Below, in pieces: positions 39,656 through 48,492 of a stretch of DNA of 64,000 nucleotides (position 1 is its first letter; each line of letters begins with the position of its first letter). This DNA comes from Corallococcus coralloides DSM 2259 (GTDB lineage: Bacteria > Myxococcota > Myxococcia > Myxococcales > Myxococcaceae): positions 3,410,001 to 3,474,000 of the forward strand of contig NC_017030.1 in NCBI RefSeq assembly GCF_000255295.1, given 5' to 3'. Both the position numbers and the translations under genes were made by a program. A model generated the notes under the pieces. It did no database searches. It was not told where the DNA came from and saw nothing but the letters and a program-made list of their open reading frames with translations.

Positions 39656-41863
39656 CTAGTCGACGAGCAGCCGCTTCACGGGCGCCGGGTCCACGGCCAC
39701 CATCAGGGGACGGGTGAAGTGGCTGAACGACATCAGCGCCTGGCCTGGAGCGAGCCGCGACACCCGGCTCCACAGGCTCTCGTCGATGCTGCCCACGCTC
39801 TTCTTCAGCTGGTTGATGACGGCCCCGTCCGTGATCTTGTGGATGATGAAGTTGTTGAGCAGGGCCAGCACCTCGGAAGGCAGGTGCTGGGGGAGCTGGG
39901 TGACGAAGACGAGCCCCAGCCAGCGCTTGCGGCCCCGCTTCGCGATGCGAGCGACCTGTTCGAAGAGGGTCTTCATCTGCGTGATGCGGCTGGCGGACAG
40001 GAACTCGTGGGCCTCCTCGATGATGATGAGGACCGGGGTGATGTCCTTGCCTTCGCGGTGGGCCTTCTCGTAGCTGGCCTCCTGCCGCTCCTGGATGCCT
40101 CGCAGGATGTCCGCGATGACCAGGTTGTTGAGCTGGGGGGACTCCGTGTCCGACAGGTCGATGACGGACACCCGCCCGGGCGAGAGCATGGTGTCGTACT
40201 TCACGCCCTCCGTGGTCCCCATGTCGAAGATGTTCAGCCGGCGCAGCCGCTGGATCTTGCTGGCCAGCGCCTTCCAGCTGATGACGTTGCGGCTGCTCTG
40301 CGCCATCACCCGCCGCATCACCTTGCCGGGGTCGTTCTTGAAGACGCTGTAGAGCGTCAGCGAGTTGGCCGGAGGCCCCTCGTCCTCCTCCAGCGCCTCG
40401 ATCTCCTCGGTGACCGTTCCTCGCGCTCGTGCCGCGCGGCGGGGGCGGGCTCGTCCTTCCGCTCTGCCCTCGTCGCTCATGCTGTAGAGGTAGGCGTTCA
40501 CCACGTCCAGCAGGTGCTGGATGGTCATCTTCGGGTAGCCCGTGGACAGCTCGTCCACCTCCAGCGCGTCCCGTCGCTCCTCCTCCGTCACCGGATAGAC
40601 CTCGAAGTCCTCCAGCAAGAGCTTCGTGACGTCGTACGCCTTGAGGAAGCGCTCCTGCTGCGCCTCCGACATGTCGAGGATCTCCGCCAGCGCGTAGGGC
40701 GACAGGCTGGAGAAGTTCAACGAGAAGGCGTGCTTGTTCTTGTGGCGCGGGTTGCGGCTCTCGCGGCCGACCAGGTGATGGATGTGCAGGTCCTTCACGC
40801 CCTCGGGCTTCTGGTTCCGGCGCTTGAGGGTCTCCACCATGGCGTGGTGGTCCGTGGGCCGGTCCACGTGCGTGTATTCGCCTTCCACGTCGAAGACGAT
40901 GGTGGCGATGCCCGAGCTCTGCGCGCGGTGGATGAGCGTGGCCACCGTGGTGGACTTGCCGCCGCCCGTCGTGCCGATGATGCCGGTGTGCCGGGGCAGC
41001 ACGGACTTGTCGCGGGCGTTGATGCGCGCCTCCATCCGCTCGTAGCCCACCACCGTGCCAATGCTCATCTCCCCGCTGACACCCAGCACCTTCGCGCTCT
41101 CCTCCTCGTCGAGCACGAAGACGGGGCTCTGCGGCCGGGGACGGAAGCGGTGCGGCTTGAGCACGCCCGCGACCTCCTCCCCGAGGATCTCCACCTCCGC
41201 GCGGCCGTGGTACTCGAAGGTGTACGAGAGCTTCTTGCCGTGGGTCACCACGCCAATGGCCATGGTGGAGTTCGCGGGAACGGCGTTCGGCTCCGCGAAC
41301 GGCCCCCGGACGACGACGCCCAGGTAGGCCCTGTCGTCCTCGCGGCACTTGATGCGCACCAGCGTCTGCGACGCCAGCCGGTGCAGGTCCTCCTTCGTGG
41401 ACAGGACGGTGACGAGGTTGTCGTGGCTCGCGCTGGTGTCGAAGTGGGTGAAGCCCACGGCGTTCTCCAGCTCCGGGTCGGCCTTGAGCGCCTCCGCCCG
41501 CTCCTTCGCCGCGTCGATTTCGCCCTTCGCCCTGTCCGGCAGGGGCAGCGCGACTTCGTTGCGCGGCGGCTCCGCGGGCGGCGGCGGCTGGGGAACCGGG
41601 GCCCGCGCGACCGGGGCCGGGGTGGGGGAGGCCGCGCTGGCGGGCGGCTTCGCGGGGGCACCGGGGGGCGGCGCCGGACGGGGCCCGGTCATCTGGATGC
41701 TCGTGGGCGCGGGGCCCGGAGGACGGGCTGCCTGCGGGGGCGTGGCCGGCCGCTGGCCATTGGGACCGGGGGCGGCGTGGCCATTCACGGGCCTGCCGTT
41801 GTGGGCCACGCCGCTCTGCGTGGGATTGCGGCCGGGTACGGTGGTGTTTCCATTGTCAGACAT
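39656..41863 (-). CDS. herA: HerA-like DNA-translocating ATPase (DUF87)
   Basis: A 735-residue hexameric-type helicase or translocase. The first 110 residues are Pro/Ala/Gly-rich and likely disordered; a HAS-barrel-like beta domain follows. Walker A GTTGGGKST sits near residue 300 and Walker B VLIIIEEAHEFL near 612; a conserved basic stretch RGRKRWLGLVFVTQLPQ carries the arginine finger and sensor. The end (SFSHFTRPLMVAVDP) resembles HerA/FtsK-superfamily tails. HerA partners the nuclease NurA to resect or process DNA ends, and a NurA-like gene lies 15 bases upstream. It is the last gene of the five-gene operon. Confidence 0.86.
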   Translation of the reverse strand: MSDNGNTTVPGRNPTQSGVAHNGRPVNGHAAPGPNGQRPATPPQAARPPGPAPTSIQMTGPRPAPPPGAPAKPPASAASPTPAPVARAPVPQPPPPAEPPRNEVALPLPDRAKGEIDAAKERAEALKADPELENAVGFTHFDTSASHDNLVTVLSTKEDLHRLASQTLVRIKCREDDRAYLGVVVRGPFAEPNAVPANSTMAIGVVTHGKKLSYTFEYHGRAEVEILGEEVAGVLKPHRFRPRPQSPVFVLDEEESAKVLGVSGEMSIGTVVGYERMEARINARDKSVLPRHTGIIGTTGGGKSTTVATLIHRAQSSGIATIVFDVEGEYTHVDRPTDHHAMVETLKRRNQKPEGVKDLHIHHLVGRESRNPRHKNKHAFSLNFSSLSPYALAEILDMSEAQQERFLKAYDVTKLLLEDFEVYPVTEEERRDALEVDELSTGYPKMTIQHLLDVVNAYLYSMSDEGRAEGRARPRRAARARGTVTEEIEALEEDEGPPANSLTLYSVFKNDPGKVMRRVMAQSSRNVISWKALASKIQRLRRLNIFDMGTTEGVKYDTMLSPGRVSVIDLSDTESPQLNNLVIADILRGIQERQEASYEKAHREGKDITPVLIIIEEAHEFLSASRITQMKTLFEQVARIAKRGRKRWLGLVFVTQLPQHLPSEVLALLNNFIIHKITDGAVINQLKKSVGSIDESLWSRVSRLAPGQALMSFSHFTRPLMVAVDPAPVKRLLVD

Positions 41864-41878
41864 GCTGTCGTTCCCCCA

Positions 41879-43081
41879 TCAGCGACGTGGCTTGCGACCG
41901 TTGAAGTACTGAAGGCGTGCATCGGCTTGTGCGTAGGCGTCCTGGACCAGGCCCTCGAAGCCGTCGACGCCGAAGGCGCTGCGGCACGTGGCCTCCGCGA
42001 CGTCGAGCAGCATGGGGTAGCCCTGTTCCGGGCGCAGCATGCTGTCCGCGATGGCCACGCACGCGGCCATGTGGGCGTGGTCGACGTGCGCGTAGAAGAC
42101 GCGGGGCGGGGCGTTGTCCGAGGCGCGGAACAAGCCCTTCACGACCTTGTGCGAGTACGCGCTGATGAAGTCGCGCGCCAGGCCGTACTCCTCCAGGTCG
42201 TACTGCCATCCGTCCAGGATGTCCTTCCCCTCCTGCTTCAGCGACTCGAGGATGACGAACTCGCCCGGCCTGAGCGCGTGGCCCATGGTGAGGAAGCCCC
42301 GGTCGTCCATTCGCGCGGAGACGAAGACGAAGCGGGGATGTGCGTTCATCAGCCGCTGGAGCATGTCCAGCGACACCTTCAGCAGGCTCTTGTAGCCAGA
42401 GCCGGTGAGGAGCTCGCGGGAGAAGGGATTGCCCTGGCCCATGCGCCAGGGGGCCTTCAGCTTCTCCACCAGGATGGCGCGCTCCGCGTAGGCGCGGATG
42501 CCTCGGCGCGCGAGCCGCGACAGGCTGTCCGGCCCGCCCCGCCCCGGGTGGGAGCGGTTCTGGCGCATCTCGATATAGGACAGCGCCTCCTGGTAGGGGT
42601 CCGGCGCGTCGACCGTGACCTCGCGGCGGAACAACCGCTGGGAGAAGGTGCCCGCCGTGCCGCCATAGCCAATCGCCGCGATGCCCAGCTGGGTGATGTC
42701 CAGCGGCAGCGTCTCGTGCGTCACGGAGATGCCATTGACCGCCTCCACCTGGCCGGCGAAGAGCAGGCCCGAGTGGATGTCCGCCAGTTGCTCGGGGCTC
42801 AGCTGGTAGAGCCCTGCGCCCTCGGGCGCTCCGGGGCGTGTCTGGAGCCGGGGGAGCAACTCCTGGCGGATGATGGACCGCAGCTGGTCCTCTTTCTGGA
42901 TGGCGCCGCCAATCTCCTTCCGGTAGCGCTCCATGATGACCTGGAGGTCCAGGCCCTCCGCCCATGTCTCCAGATTGAGCGTGCGCTCCAGGTCCTCGCG
43001 GAACGAGCCGCGGAAGTCCTCATCGCCGGTCAATTCCTCATCGTCATCGTCGTCAAAGCGCCTGTGGCCCGCCATGGTCAC
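41879..43081 (-). CDS. NurA-domain-like protein paired with HerA
   Basis: A 400-residue protein with an acidic N-terminus (RFDDDDDEELTGDEDF). The C-terminal part carries the NurA-type pattern RVFYAHVDHAHMAACVAIAD and GYPMLLDVAEATCRSAFGVD. The expected catalytic DGS motif of NurA is not clear; the best candidate region is AGQVEAVNGISVTHETLPLD, where Glu and Asn occupy the place of Asp. Activity is therefore uncertain. The position beside herA is the main support. Start ATG 43081 overlaps the ImmA/IrrE-type gene stop as ATGA, so the two are translationally coupled. Confidence 0.6.
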   Translation of the reverse strand: MTMAGHRRFDDDDDEELTGDEDFRGSFREDLERTLNLETWAEGLDLQVIMERYRKEIGGAIQKEDQLRSIIRQELLPRLQTRPGAPEGAGLYQLSPEQLADIHSGLLFAGQVEAVNGISVTHETLPLDITQLGIAAIGYGGTAGTFSQRLFRREVTVDAPDPYQEALSYIEMRQNRSHPGRGGPDSLSRLARRGIRAYAERAILVEKLKAPWRMGQGNPFSRELLTGSGYKSLLKVSLDMLQRLMNAHPRFVFVSARMDDRGFLTMGHALRPGEFVILESLKQEGKDILDGWQYDLEEYGLARDFISAYSHKVVKGLFRASDNAPPRVFYAHVDHAHMAACVAIADSMLRPEQGYPMLLDVAEATCRSAFGVDGFEGLVQDAYAQADARLQYFNGRKPRR

Positions 43082-43803
43082 CCTGCGTCCTCACCGAGAA
43101 ATGAAACAATGGAAAAGCGGGAGCGGCCCTCTTCGCGGCGCAGGATCCGCGCGTAGGTTTCCGCCATGTGCTCCGGCAGCCCGAAGTGCTGCGCCAATCG
43201 CTGCTCCTGCGTGTCCTCGGGGCCGTCCTGCATCACCTGGCGCGCGTGCTTCGAGGGCGCGAGCCATTCCAGGGCCAGCCGGTCCGCGCGCTGTTCGGCG
43301 CGGGCCACCACTCCCTTGCCGATGTCCCCTGTCGGCCCCCGGTCCATCAGGTGGATCTGCACGCCAATGGGAACGCCCTCCAGCACGGAGGTCAGCGACT
43401 CCTCCCGGGTGGGAGGCCGCTTCTGGTCCAGGACGTCCCGGATGCCATCGCCGAAGAACTCGAGTGCCCGCTTGCGCGGCAGCAGATGGTCGAGAAAGAA
43501 GTGGCCCAGCTCATGCGCCACCGTGAAGCGCTGCTCGGCCGGACCATCATCCCGGTCGAAGAACACGAGCCCCTTTCCCTCCCACGCCACCATGCAGCCG
43601 TGCATCTGGCGGTGGTAGCCGACCTCCACGGTGCGGCCCCGCTGGGCCAGCCACTGGCGCACCTTCTCCGAGGACAGGTCCCGCAAGCCCACGGGTCTCA
43701 CGGGCAGACGCATGGACGCGTCCGCCGCGAGGTCATGGGGAAATACGTCCGGCGGAGGGAGGCCGCTGGCCTCCACCGCCTCCCTCAACCAGGCCGGTTT
43801 CAT
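43078..43803 (-). CDS. ImmA/IrrE-family zinc metallopeptidase
   Basis: A 241-residue cytoplasmic protease of the kind that cleaves XRE-type repressors, as IrrE cleaves DdrO in Deinococcus and ImmA cleaves ImmR in ICEBs1. The zinc motif is HELGH (97-101) in QRFTVAHELGHFFLDH; the third ligand is likely Glu170 in AEQRADRLALEWLAP. An N-terminal linker leads to GLVFFDRDDG. Its likely target is the HTH-like protein encoded immediately upstream, which overlaps it by ATGA. The stimulus is unknown. Confidence 0.9.
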   Translation of the reverse strand: MKPAWLREAVEASGLPPPDVFPHDLAADASMRLPVRPVGLRDLSSEKVRQWLAQRGRTVEVGYHRQMHGCMVAWEGKGLVFFDRDDGPAEQRFTVAHELGHFFLDHLLPRKRALEFFGDGIRDVLDQKRPPTREESLTSVLEGVPIGVQIHLMDRGPTGDIGKGVVARAEQRADRLALEWLAPSKHARQVMQDGPEDTQEQRLAQHFGLPEHMAETYARILRREEGRSRFSIVSFLGEDAG

Positions 43804-44174
43804 GTGGCAGGCTCGTCCTTCTTGCGCCGGTCGCGCGCGGCGAGCTGGAGCGTCCCGGTGGGATGCAGTCTGGTCTCCACCTCACCGGAGTCCGAGCCCA
43901 TGATCTCCACCTGCCGCAGCACGTTGACGAGCGCGAAGGGCTCCAGTCCGAACCGGCCGCAGAGCATCTTCACCTGCTCGGCGAACGCGTCACCGGACGG
44001 CCTGCGGCACAAGGACAGCATGTTCAGCGTCTGTTCGTCGCAGCCCAGCTCCTCCGCCAGCGCGTCCCGCGAGCAGTCCTCGAGGGACTGGTACGTCGCG
44101 AACACCTGACCCAGGAGTCCGTGCTCGGTGGTGCTTCGCTTCGCCGCGTACGTCAGCCAATCAAGAGTCGACAT
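43800..44174 (-). CDS. Small XRE/HTH-like regulatory protein
   Basis: A 124-residue protein. Residues 36-75 (ALAEELGCDEQTLNMLSLCR then PSGDAFAEQVKMLCGRFGL) fold as a helix-turn-helix-like domain similar to those often encoded beside ImmA/IrrE proteases. The C-terminal tail is basic (AARDRRKKDEPAT). It overlaps the sigma factor gene by 14 bases and the protease gene by 4. It could be the repressor or anti-sigma-like partner that the protease destroys; this is inferred from gene order. Confidence 0.6.
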   Translation of the reverse strand: MSTLDWLTYAAKRSTTEHGLLGQVFATYQSLEDCSRDALAEELGCDEQTLNMLSLCRRPSGDAFAEQVKMLCGRFGLEPFALVNVLRQVEIMGSDSGEVETRLHPTGTLQLAARDRRKKDEPAT

Positions 44175-44778
44175 CGGAATCCTCCATGTAGAGGCTTCGC
44201 AGCAGCCCCCTCAGACGTTCGGTGTGGCGTCTCACCTGATGCAGCCGCTCACCGGGTGGGAGGTGGGACAACCCCAGGGCCTCCGCCATCTCCTGGGCAG
44301 GGACACGGCCCTCGTGGAGGAAGATGACGCGGATGCCGGCGATGTCGCGCTGCGGCAGCCCGGCCTTCCTGATGCGTTCCTCCAGTCGCTCCAGTCTCTG
44401 CTGCACCACCGCGAAACCCTCCACGCCATCCTTCGGAGCCGATGGGTGGACTTCGGAAATCGTTCGTGGGTCTTTTTCCCGGCGGGTCCGCGACGTCCTC
44501 GACCGGTAGCTGTCATGGGCCCGGCGCCTGGCAATCTGGCTCAGGAAGTTCCAGAGGGTGGAGCGACCCGCGTCAAAGCGTTCGGGGTGCCGGAGGTAGG
44601 CGAACACGGCATCCGCGGCCGAGGCGTTGGCGTCGTCATACGTGCACCCCAGATGATTCTTCAGTGACCGGATGAGCGGGTCCATGAACGTGTCGAAGAC
44701 GTCATAGGAGGCCATCGGGTCACTGCTCATCATCCGTTCGTGAAGGTGTTCCACTTCTTGTCGTGATGGACGAGTCAT
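44161..44778 (-). CDS. Sigma-70 family (ECF-like) RNA polymerase sigma factor
   Basis: A 205-residue sigma factor and the first gene of the HerA operon. Region 2 is recognisable: HPERFDAGRSTLWNFLSQIA then RRRAHDSYRSRTSRTRRE. A region-4-like helical part (about 125-195) follows, with QQRLERLEERIRKAGLPQ and a probable HTH near VPAQEMAEALGLSHL. GAGGAG precedes the ATG. An ECF factor at the head of an operon that also encodes a protease and DNA enzymes suggests autoregulated, stress-induced expression. Confidence 0.8.
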   Translation of the reverse strand: MTRPSRQEVEHLHERMMSSDPMASYDVFDTFMDPLIRSLKNHLGCTYDDANASAADAVFAYLRHPERFDAGRSTLWNFLSQIARRRAHDSYRSRTSRTRREKDPRTISEVHPSAPKDGVEGFAVVQQRLERLEERIRKAGLPQRDIAGIRVIFLHEGRVPAQEMAEALGLSHLPPGERLHQVRRHTERLRGLLRSLYMEDSDVDS

Positions 44779-45041
44779 CCCCCACTCCTCACCGGCATGC
44801 GTGCCCCCGCTTCAGGTTGGACTGCGATTCGCCTGAACGTTCGCTACAGCCCTGCTGAGTTCGATTGCGCGATGTCGCTTTTCCAAGCCGGCAGGTTGGC
44901 GAGGTCGAGGATCCGTGTCTGTACCTCGGAGGTGGTACTGCCTTTGGGGTCAGGGTCTCGCGTGATCCCCCCGGGGATCGAAAAAGACCCTGGCCTCCGT
45001 GCAGGGAGACCAGGGTCCGTTTCATCCCGTTGAGACGTGTT
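44779..45041. promoter_or_regulatory. Upstream region of the sigma/HerA operon
   Basis: This 263-base gap contains the terminator of asdA (44981-45017) and, nearest the sigma gene, the likely promoter. GAACGTTC (44855-44862 region) is an exact eight-base palindrome in the otherwise G+C-rich leader. No -35/-10 pair can be named with confidence. Confidence 0.35.
44981..45017 (-). terminator. Intrinsic terminator of asdA
   Basis: On the minus strand GACCCTGGTCTCC pairs with GGAGGCCAGGGTC around loop CTGCAC and is followed by TTTTT. It begins 25 bases past the asdA stop and insulates the sigma/HerA operon from read-through. Confidence 0.88.
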
Positions 45042-46694
45042 TCAGTGCAGGTCCCCGCCGGCCTTCTTCCACGCATCGATGGCGCGGCGCACCTCCTCCT
45101 GGAGGTCCCGGCCAATCCGTGGGTACGCGGTGTCCTCCAGGTTCGCCAATGACACACGGGCCGACCAGGGAGGTCCGTCAATGCCACTGCCGTTGAGCAG
45201 CACCACGCCGTGGCGCCGGGCCAGCGTGAAGACGAGTTCCAGCGGGTCGTGGTGGTCCTTGATGAAGCGGACGAAGTCCTCGCCAATGTGCTCGCGGCAC
45301 CACGCTTCCAGGTCGAGCGTCTGGTAGTAGGCCGTGCGCAGCGGGTCCTCATGCAGCGGGATGCCCATGCCTTCGAACAGGGCCTGGAGCCGGTCCTGGC
45401 AGATGCGCTGGCAGTACTTCTTGTAGGCGCCGTCCTTGTCCAACACCGCGAACAGCGAGAACAACGTCATCTGGAGTTGCTGCGGCAGCGACAGGCCCGC
45501 CGTGTGGCTCAGCGCCACGGCCCGGCTGTCCGCCACCATCCGGTCGATGAACTTCAGCCGCCCCGGGTGCAGGGAGATGGCGCCATACCGCGCCTCCAGC
45601 AGCGCGCGCTCCGACGCGGGCTGCTTCGCCAGCGCCTCATCCAGGATGTTGTCCTCGTGGAGCGCCACCACGCCCAACCGCCAGCCCGTGCATCCGAAGT
45701 GCTTGGAGTACGAGTACACCAGCAGCGTGTTGCGCGGCAGGTCCGCGGCCAGCGAGCGGAAGCCGTTGACGAACGTGCCGTAGACATCATCGGTGATGAT
45801 CAACAGGTCCGGCCGGCGCTTGCGCACCAGCTCCACCAGCTTGTGGACGGACTCCTTCCGCATCGCCACCGCGCCCGGGTTGGATGGGTTGACGACGAAG
45901 AACGCCTTGACGCGCGGGTCCTCCAGCTTGCGCAGCTCCGCGTCCGGGTACTGCCAGGTGAGGCGGCCATCCTTCGAGGTGGCGCTCTGAAGGATGTCCA
46001 CCGTGCGCAGGCTGAACTCCTCCAGGCGGGGAATCTCCAGGTAGGGCGTGAAGAGGGGCGCGCCCAGCGCGAGGGTGTCTCCCTTGCGCAAGAGGCCATT
46101 CACCATCAGGGAGTGGAAGAGGTAGGTCATCGCGGCGGTGCCGCCCTCCACCGCGAACAAATCGAAGCGCCCGGACGGCGGCCGTCCCGCGAACAGCTCC
46201 TGCGCCAGGTACTCCTGCACGATGCGCTCACCGTGGGCGAGCATCCGGTCCGGCACCGGATAGTTGTCCCCGATGACGGCGTCCGTGAGCTCCCAGACGA
46301 ACCGGTCCGGGTTGAAGCCGAGCGTATGCACCCCGTACGTCAGCGCGCCGCGCAACAGCTCCACGGCGGGCTCGTCATCGCTGGCCTCCAGGAAGTCCTG
46401 CAGGCGTCTGGCGATGCCCGGGGACCGGGGCATGCCCGCGAGCCCCACCTCGGGGACGTCCCACGCCCGCCGGCTCTCCGCGAGCGCGAACTGCCCCAGG
46501 AGGAAGAAGGCCTCGCGCGGCGTGGTGGCAATCCAGTTGGGATTGCCCCGGCCGGCGTTGAGCATCACGGCCTCGCGGGTCTTCACGGCCTCGTCCGCGA
46601 CCGGGAGCAGCGCGCCCTTCAGCTCGAAGGGGCTGAGCCTGTGGAGCTTGCGTTCGGAAGGGGCTCCCGGGGCCTCGGGCGTCTGCTCGGTCAT
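45042..46694 (-). CDS. asdA: Bifunctional aspartate aminotransferase / L-aspartate 4-decarboxylase
   Basis: PLP enzyme of fold type I, 550 residues, that decarboxylates aspartate to alanine and can also transaminate. Diagnostic stretches include NAGRGNPNWIATTPREAFF, VNPSNPGAVAMRKESV, TDDVYGTF and YSYSKHFGCTGWRLG, which contains the PLP lysine. The length, longer than ordinary aminotransferases, fits AsdA. ATG 46694 is chosen because GGAGG is well placed; a Pro-rich extension to 46865 is not conserved-looking. It diverges from the acyltransferase gene across 207 bases. In some bacteria AsdA works with an aspartate:alanine antiporter, which is not present here. Confidence 0.92.
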   Translation of the reverse strand: MTEQTPEAPGAPSERKLHRLSPFELKGALLPVADEAVKTREAVMLNAGRGNPNWIATTPREAFFLLGQFALAESRRAWDVPEVGLAGMPRSPGIARRLQDFLEASDDEPAVELLRGALTYGVHTLGFNPDRFVWELTDAVIGDNYPVPDRMLAHGERIVQEYLAQELFAGRPPSGRFDLFAVEGGTAAMTYLFHSLMVNGLLRKGDTLALGAPLFTPYLEIPRLEEFSLRTVDILQSATSKDGRLTWQYPDAELRKLEDPRVKAFFVVNPSNPGAVAMRKESVHKLVELVRKRRPDLLIITDDVYGTFVNGFRSLAADLPRNTLLVYSYSKHFGCTGWRLGVVALHEDNILDEALAKQPASERALLEARYGAISLHPGRLKFIDRMVADSRAVALSHTAGLSLPQQLQMTLFSLFAVLDKDGAYKKYCQRICQDRLQALFEGMGIPLHEDPLRTAYYQTLDLEAWCREHIGEDFVRFIKDHHDPLELVFTLARRHGVVLLNGSGIDGPPWSARVSLANLEDTAYPRIGRDLQEEVRRAIDAWKKAGGDLH

Positions 46695-46901
46695 GGTGTC
46701 CTCCTCCATCGTCTGTCCAAGGTGAGCCACCTGCGGGGACGTGGGCCATGCGCCACGGGGTGGGGCGGGCGGAGGTGGCGGGCGGTTGGCCGGGCTCAGC
46801 GAAAAAAGACGACCCGCGAGCGCACTCGGCCGAGCAGCAACGAATGAAAGGTCGGGGCCGGACACACAAGTCCGGCAAGCACCGTGGAAGCGAGACCCGC
46901 C

Positions 46902-47696
46902 ATGTCTTCATTGAGTTGCCGTGTCGCCACCGCGCAGCGCGAACTGGATGACGCGCTCCGCATCCGTTACCGGGTTTTTGGCGAGGAGATGCGGATGCTG
47001 GGGCCCAAGCGGCCCCGGGCCCCGCGCGAAGCGGACTGCTTCGACACGCTCCGCAGCACCTCTCACGTCGTCGTCTACGCGGGCGCCGAGCCGGTGGCGA
47101 CCGCCCGGCTGTTGACGCCCAACGCGGAGGTGGCGGCCTTCGCGGACACGGTCGTGGGCCTGGACATCGAGAAGAAGCTGGACCTGTCGGAGCTCGTCGC
47201 GCCGGGCCGCGTGTTCGCGGAGACCACGCGCTACTGCGTCACCCGGAGCTACCGGAACTCCGCCGTGCTGCGCCTCCAGGCCGGCCTGTACCGCGAGAGC
47301 CGCAGGCGCGGCGTCACCCACTGGATCGCCGCCGCGAACATGGAGACGGACAGCCAGGAGGAGGCGGACCTCTACTTCCTCGCCGCCGCGCGCCGGGGCT
47401 GGGTGAGCGACGGCTTCCGCGTGCGGACCCGGGAGTTTCCCCCGCCGCCCGCGGAGCCCCTGGCGGCCCGGCTCACCGTGGAGGATCGCGCCCAGGCCCG
47501 CGAGGGCCACCTGGACGCCCTGCGCATGCCGCCCGTGCTGTCGCTGTTCGCGGACAAGATGGGCGCGCGCTTCATCGCGCCGCCGCACTTCGATCCCGCC
47601 TTCAACCGCTTCACCGTGCCGCTCGTCGCCGCGCTGGATGCCATTCCGCAGCGGACGCTGAACCTCTTCGACTCGCTGGACGCCGACGCCGCCTGA
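46902..47696 (+). CDS. GNAT-fold acyltransferase, FeeM/LuxI-like
   Basis: A 264-residue acyltransferase related to N-acyl amino acid synthases and autoinducer synthases. The N-terminus ALRIRYRVFGEEMRMLGPKR matches the acyl-chain region, followed by VVVYAGAEPVATARLL. The central block FAETTRYCVTRSYRN then LQAGLYRESRRRGVTHWIAA is the usual pattern, and YFLAAARRGWVSDGF resembles the GNAT beta-bulge. The likely reaction joins an acyl-ACP or CoA to an amino acid; the substrate is unknown. It is 88 bases upstream of a diiron protein gene on the same strand. Confidence 0.7.
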   Translation: MSSLSCRVATAQRELDDALRIRYRVFGEEMRMLGPKRPRAPREADCFDTLRSTSHVVVYAGAEPVATARLLTPNAEVAAFADTVVGLDIEKKLDLSELVAPGRVFAETTRYCVTRSYRNSAVLRLQAGLYRESRRRGVTHWIAAANMETDSQEEADLYFLAAARRGWVSDGFRVRTREFPPPPAEPLAARLTVEDRAQAREGHLDALRMPPVLSLFADKMGARFIAPPHFDPAFNRFTVPLVAALDAIPQRTLNLFDSLDADAA

Positions 47697-47784
47697 CGTA
47701 AGGCCGGCGCGCTCCTTCCTCCCCCCTTCACCCTCAACGCAACACCCACCGGGCCTTTCACAGGGCCCCTGTCAGGAGACGTGT

Positions 47785-48474
47785 ATGTGCAAGCAGCCCA
47801 GGCATGAGCAGACGGCGAAGATGGACTGGCTGGACTCCCTGCGGCACGAGGCGCGGATGCTCGTGCATGAGCTGGATGGGACGCCGGGCGTCCGGCGCCT
47901 CTTCGAGGGGCGCATCCGCCAGGACGACTACGTCCACTACCTCATCCAGACGTACCAGTACGTGCGGTGGAGCGAGGGCTTCTTCACCGAGTCCGGCGAG
48001 CGCACGAAGCGCGAGGGCCAGAATCCCGCGCTCGCGGACCTGCTGTTCCAGAAGGCGCGCGAGGAGAAGGGCCATGAGCAGTGGTTGCTCAAGGACCTGA
48101 AGGCCCTGGGCTGGACGGAGGAGCGCGTGGAGCGCGCGCCCATCTGCCCCGCCGTGCGCGCCTACGTGGAGTGGAACCGCTTCACCACGCAGTCGGGCGT
48201 GCCCACCGCGTTCCTGGGCACGGCCTACGTGCTGGAGTATCTGTCCGTGAACCGGGCCCCAGGCTCCGTGGACCGGCTCATCGCGGAGAGCGGCATCCCC
48301 AACATCCACAAGGCCGTCCTCTTCCTCAAGGGCCACGGCGCCGCGGACGGCGACCACGTGGCGGACCTGGAGACGGAGCTGCGCAAGCTCACGTCCCCGG
48401 AGGAGCAGGCCGCGCTGCTCCTCTCCGCCCGCACCACGCGCACCCTGTTCCCGAAGTTCTTCCGGGAGCCCTGA
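47785..48474 (+). CDS. Haem-oxygenase-like/TenA-fold diiron protein
   Basis: A 229-residue all-helical protein. Possible iron ligands lie in AREEKGHEQWLLKDL (Glu93, Glu94, His97 and Asp104) and in a later HGAADGDHVADLE region (about 184-196). The family includes iron-containing redox enzymes that cleave or oxidise amino or fatty acyl groups, as in olefin and azetidomonamide biosynthesis. Its pairing with the acyltransferase suggests modification of an acyl product. AGGAGA precedes the ATG. TenA-type thiaminase is less likely, as the Cys is missing. Confidence 0.7.
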   Translation: MCKQPRHEQTAKMDWLDSLRHEARMLVHELDGTPGVRRLFEGRIRQDDYVHYLIQTYQYVRWSEGFFTESGERTKREGQNPALADLLFQKAREEKGHEQWLLKDLKALGWTEERVERAPICPAVRAYVEWNRFTTQSGVPTAFLGTAYVLEYLSVNRAPGSVDRLIAESGIPNIHKAVLFLKGHGAADGDHVADLETELRKLTSPEEQAALLLSARTTRTLFPKFFREP

Positions 48475-48492
48475 GCGCGCCCCCGGACCTCC

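Noticed and set aside
39597..41348. Long minus-strand extension fused to the protein at 38226-39596
   Set aside because: It reads through herA in another frame. The signal peptide at 39596 marks the real start.
44789..45352. Extra minus-strand open frame between asdA and the sigma gene
   Set aside because: It spans the asdA terminator and the end of asdA in another frame, and its Arg/Ser/Thr-rich product has no motif.
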